From JAGNRR01 sp964409905 (lineage in GTDB: Bacteria > Bacteroidota > Bacteroidia > Chitinophagales > Chitinophagaceae), in assembly GCA_964409905.1 (NCBI GenBank), contig CAYPET010000002.1:1-64000 (forward strand): 64,000 nucleotides of DNA, in the 5' to 3' direction. A program made the position numbers and the translations under genes. The notes beneath the pieces were generated by a model, which did not search any database, was not told the DNA's origin, and saw only the letters and a list, made by a program, of their open reading frames with translations. This document shows, piece after piece, positions 63,977 to 64,000 of the stretch; position 1 is the stretch's first letter; every line of letters starts with the position of its first letter.

Positions 63977-64000
63977 ATGAATAAAAGTGCGGTAAATATT
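63977..64000 (+). CDS. Possible start of a gene cut by the window edge
   Basis: ATG at 63977 opens an eight-codon frame (MNKSAVNI) up to the window end. Nothing more can be seen, so it may or may not be a gene. Confidence 0.2.

Noticed and set aside
1..64000. CRISPR array, tRNA, rRNA or complete insertion sequence
   Set aside because: No regularly spaced direct repeats, no cloverleaf or T-loop sequence and no transposase with terminal repeats were seen on reading; a covariance-model scan was not possible.

Overview
The window looks like a chromosomal segment of a Bacteroidota bacterium, probably close to Chitinophagia/Sphingobacteriia. The evidence is several secreted proteins with type IX secretion (T9SS) C-terminal sorting domains, -7 promoter boxes of the TAnnTTTG type instead of TATAAT, a bacterial geranylgeranylglyceryl-phosphate-synthase-like enzyme, a Bacteroidota-style AtpB with a signal peptide, and moderate-to-low GC. 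This placement is inferred from gene content; no rRNA or tRNA gene was recognised.

Layout. 0-2.7 kb: the tail of a T9SS-secreted protein, a GGGP synthase and paaBCD (phenylacetyl-CoA epoxidase subunits without paaA). 2.8-9 kb (minus strand): a polytopic membrane protein, a WlbA-like sugar oxidoreductase and a 1138-residue secreted PNGase F-like protein carrying a LamG insertion. 9-17 kb: housekeeping genes (def, ruvX, a UbiA prenyltransferase, dnaX, a YkgJ-type cysteine cluster protein, a YegP-like protein, mutS). 17.2-19.6 kb: an ATP-grasp ligase paired with a succinylglutamate desuccinylase/aspartoacylase-family hydrolase. 19.9-24.8 kb: an ATP synthase locus in which atpA faces the atpBEFH operon tail-to-tail; the two units share a 16-nt promoter core, and a T9SS gene relic lies between them.

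24.9-54.3 kb is a surface polysaccharide cluster. It holds dTDP-sugar genes (rfbB, rfbA, VioA/VioB-like genes pointing to dTDP-Qui4NAc), parts of a UDP-2,3-diamino-uronic acid route (WlbB-, WlbA- and WbpI-like), LegB- and PtmE-like enzymes, a WbpP/TviC-like 4-epimerase, two AsnB-type amidotransferases likely to amidate uronic acids, a Wzx flippase, a Wzy/WaaL-type polymerase or ligase, and at least five glycosyltransferase genes, one of which fuses two GT-B enzymes. Two predicted secreted beta-helix proteins sit inside the cluster. One of them is split by an in-frame TAG exactly where its sister repeats have Trp.

54.3-64 kb: rnhB, ctaA (haem A synthase, behind a palindrome and a promoter box), a large PKD-domain T9SS type B protein, a probable copper module (MbnP-like lipoprotein, MauG/MbnH-like di-haem enzyme, small CNGKCH-motif membrane protein), ssb, an orphan lipoprotein and an intergenic cluster of inverted repeats. 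Many starts are TTG or GTG, and several long frames begin upstream of the likely start; preferred starts were chosen from family N-termini, overlaps with neighbours and promoter positions.
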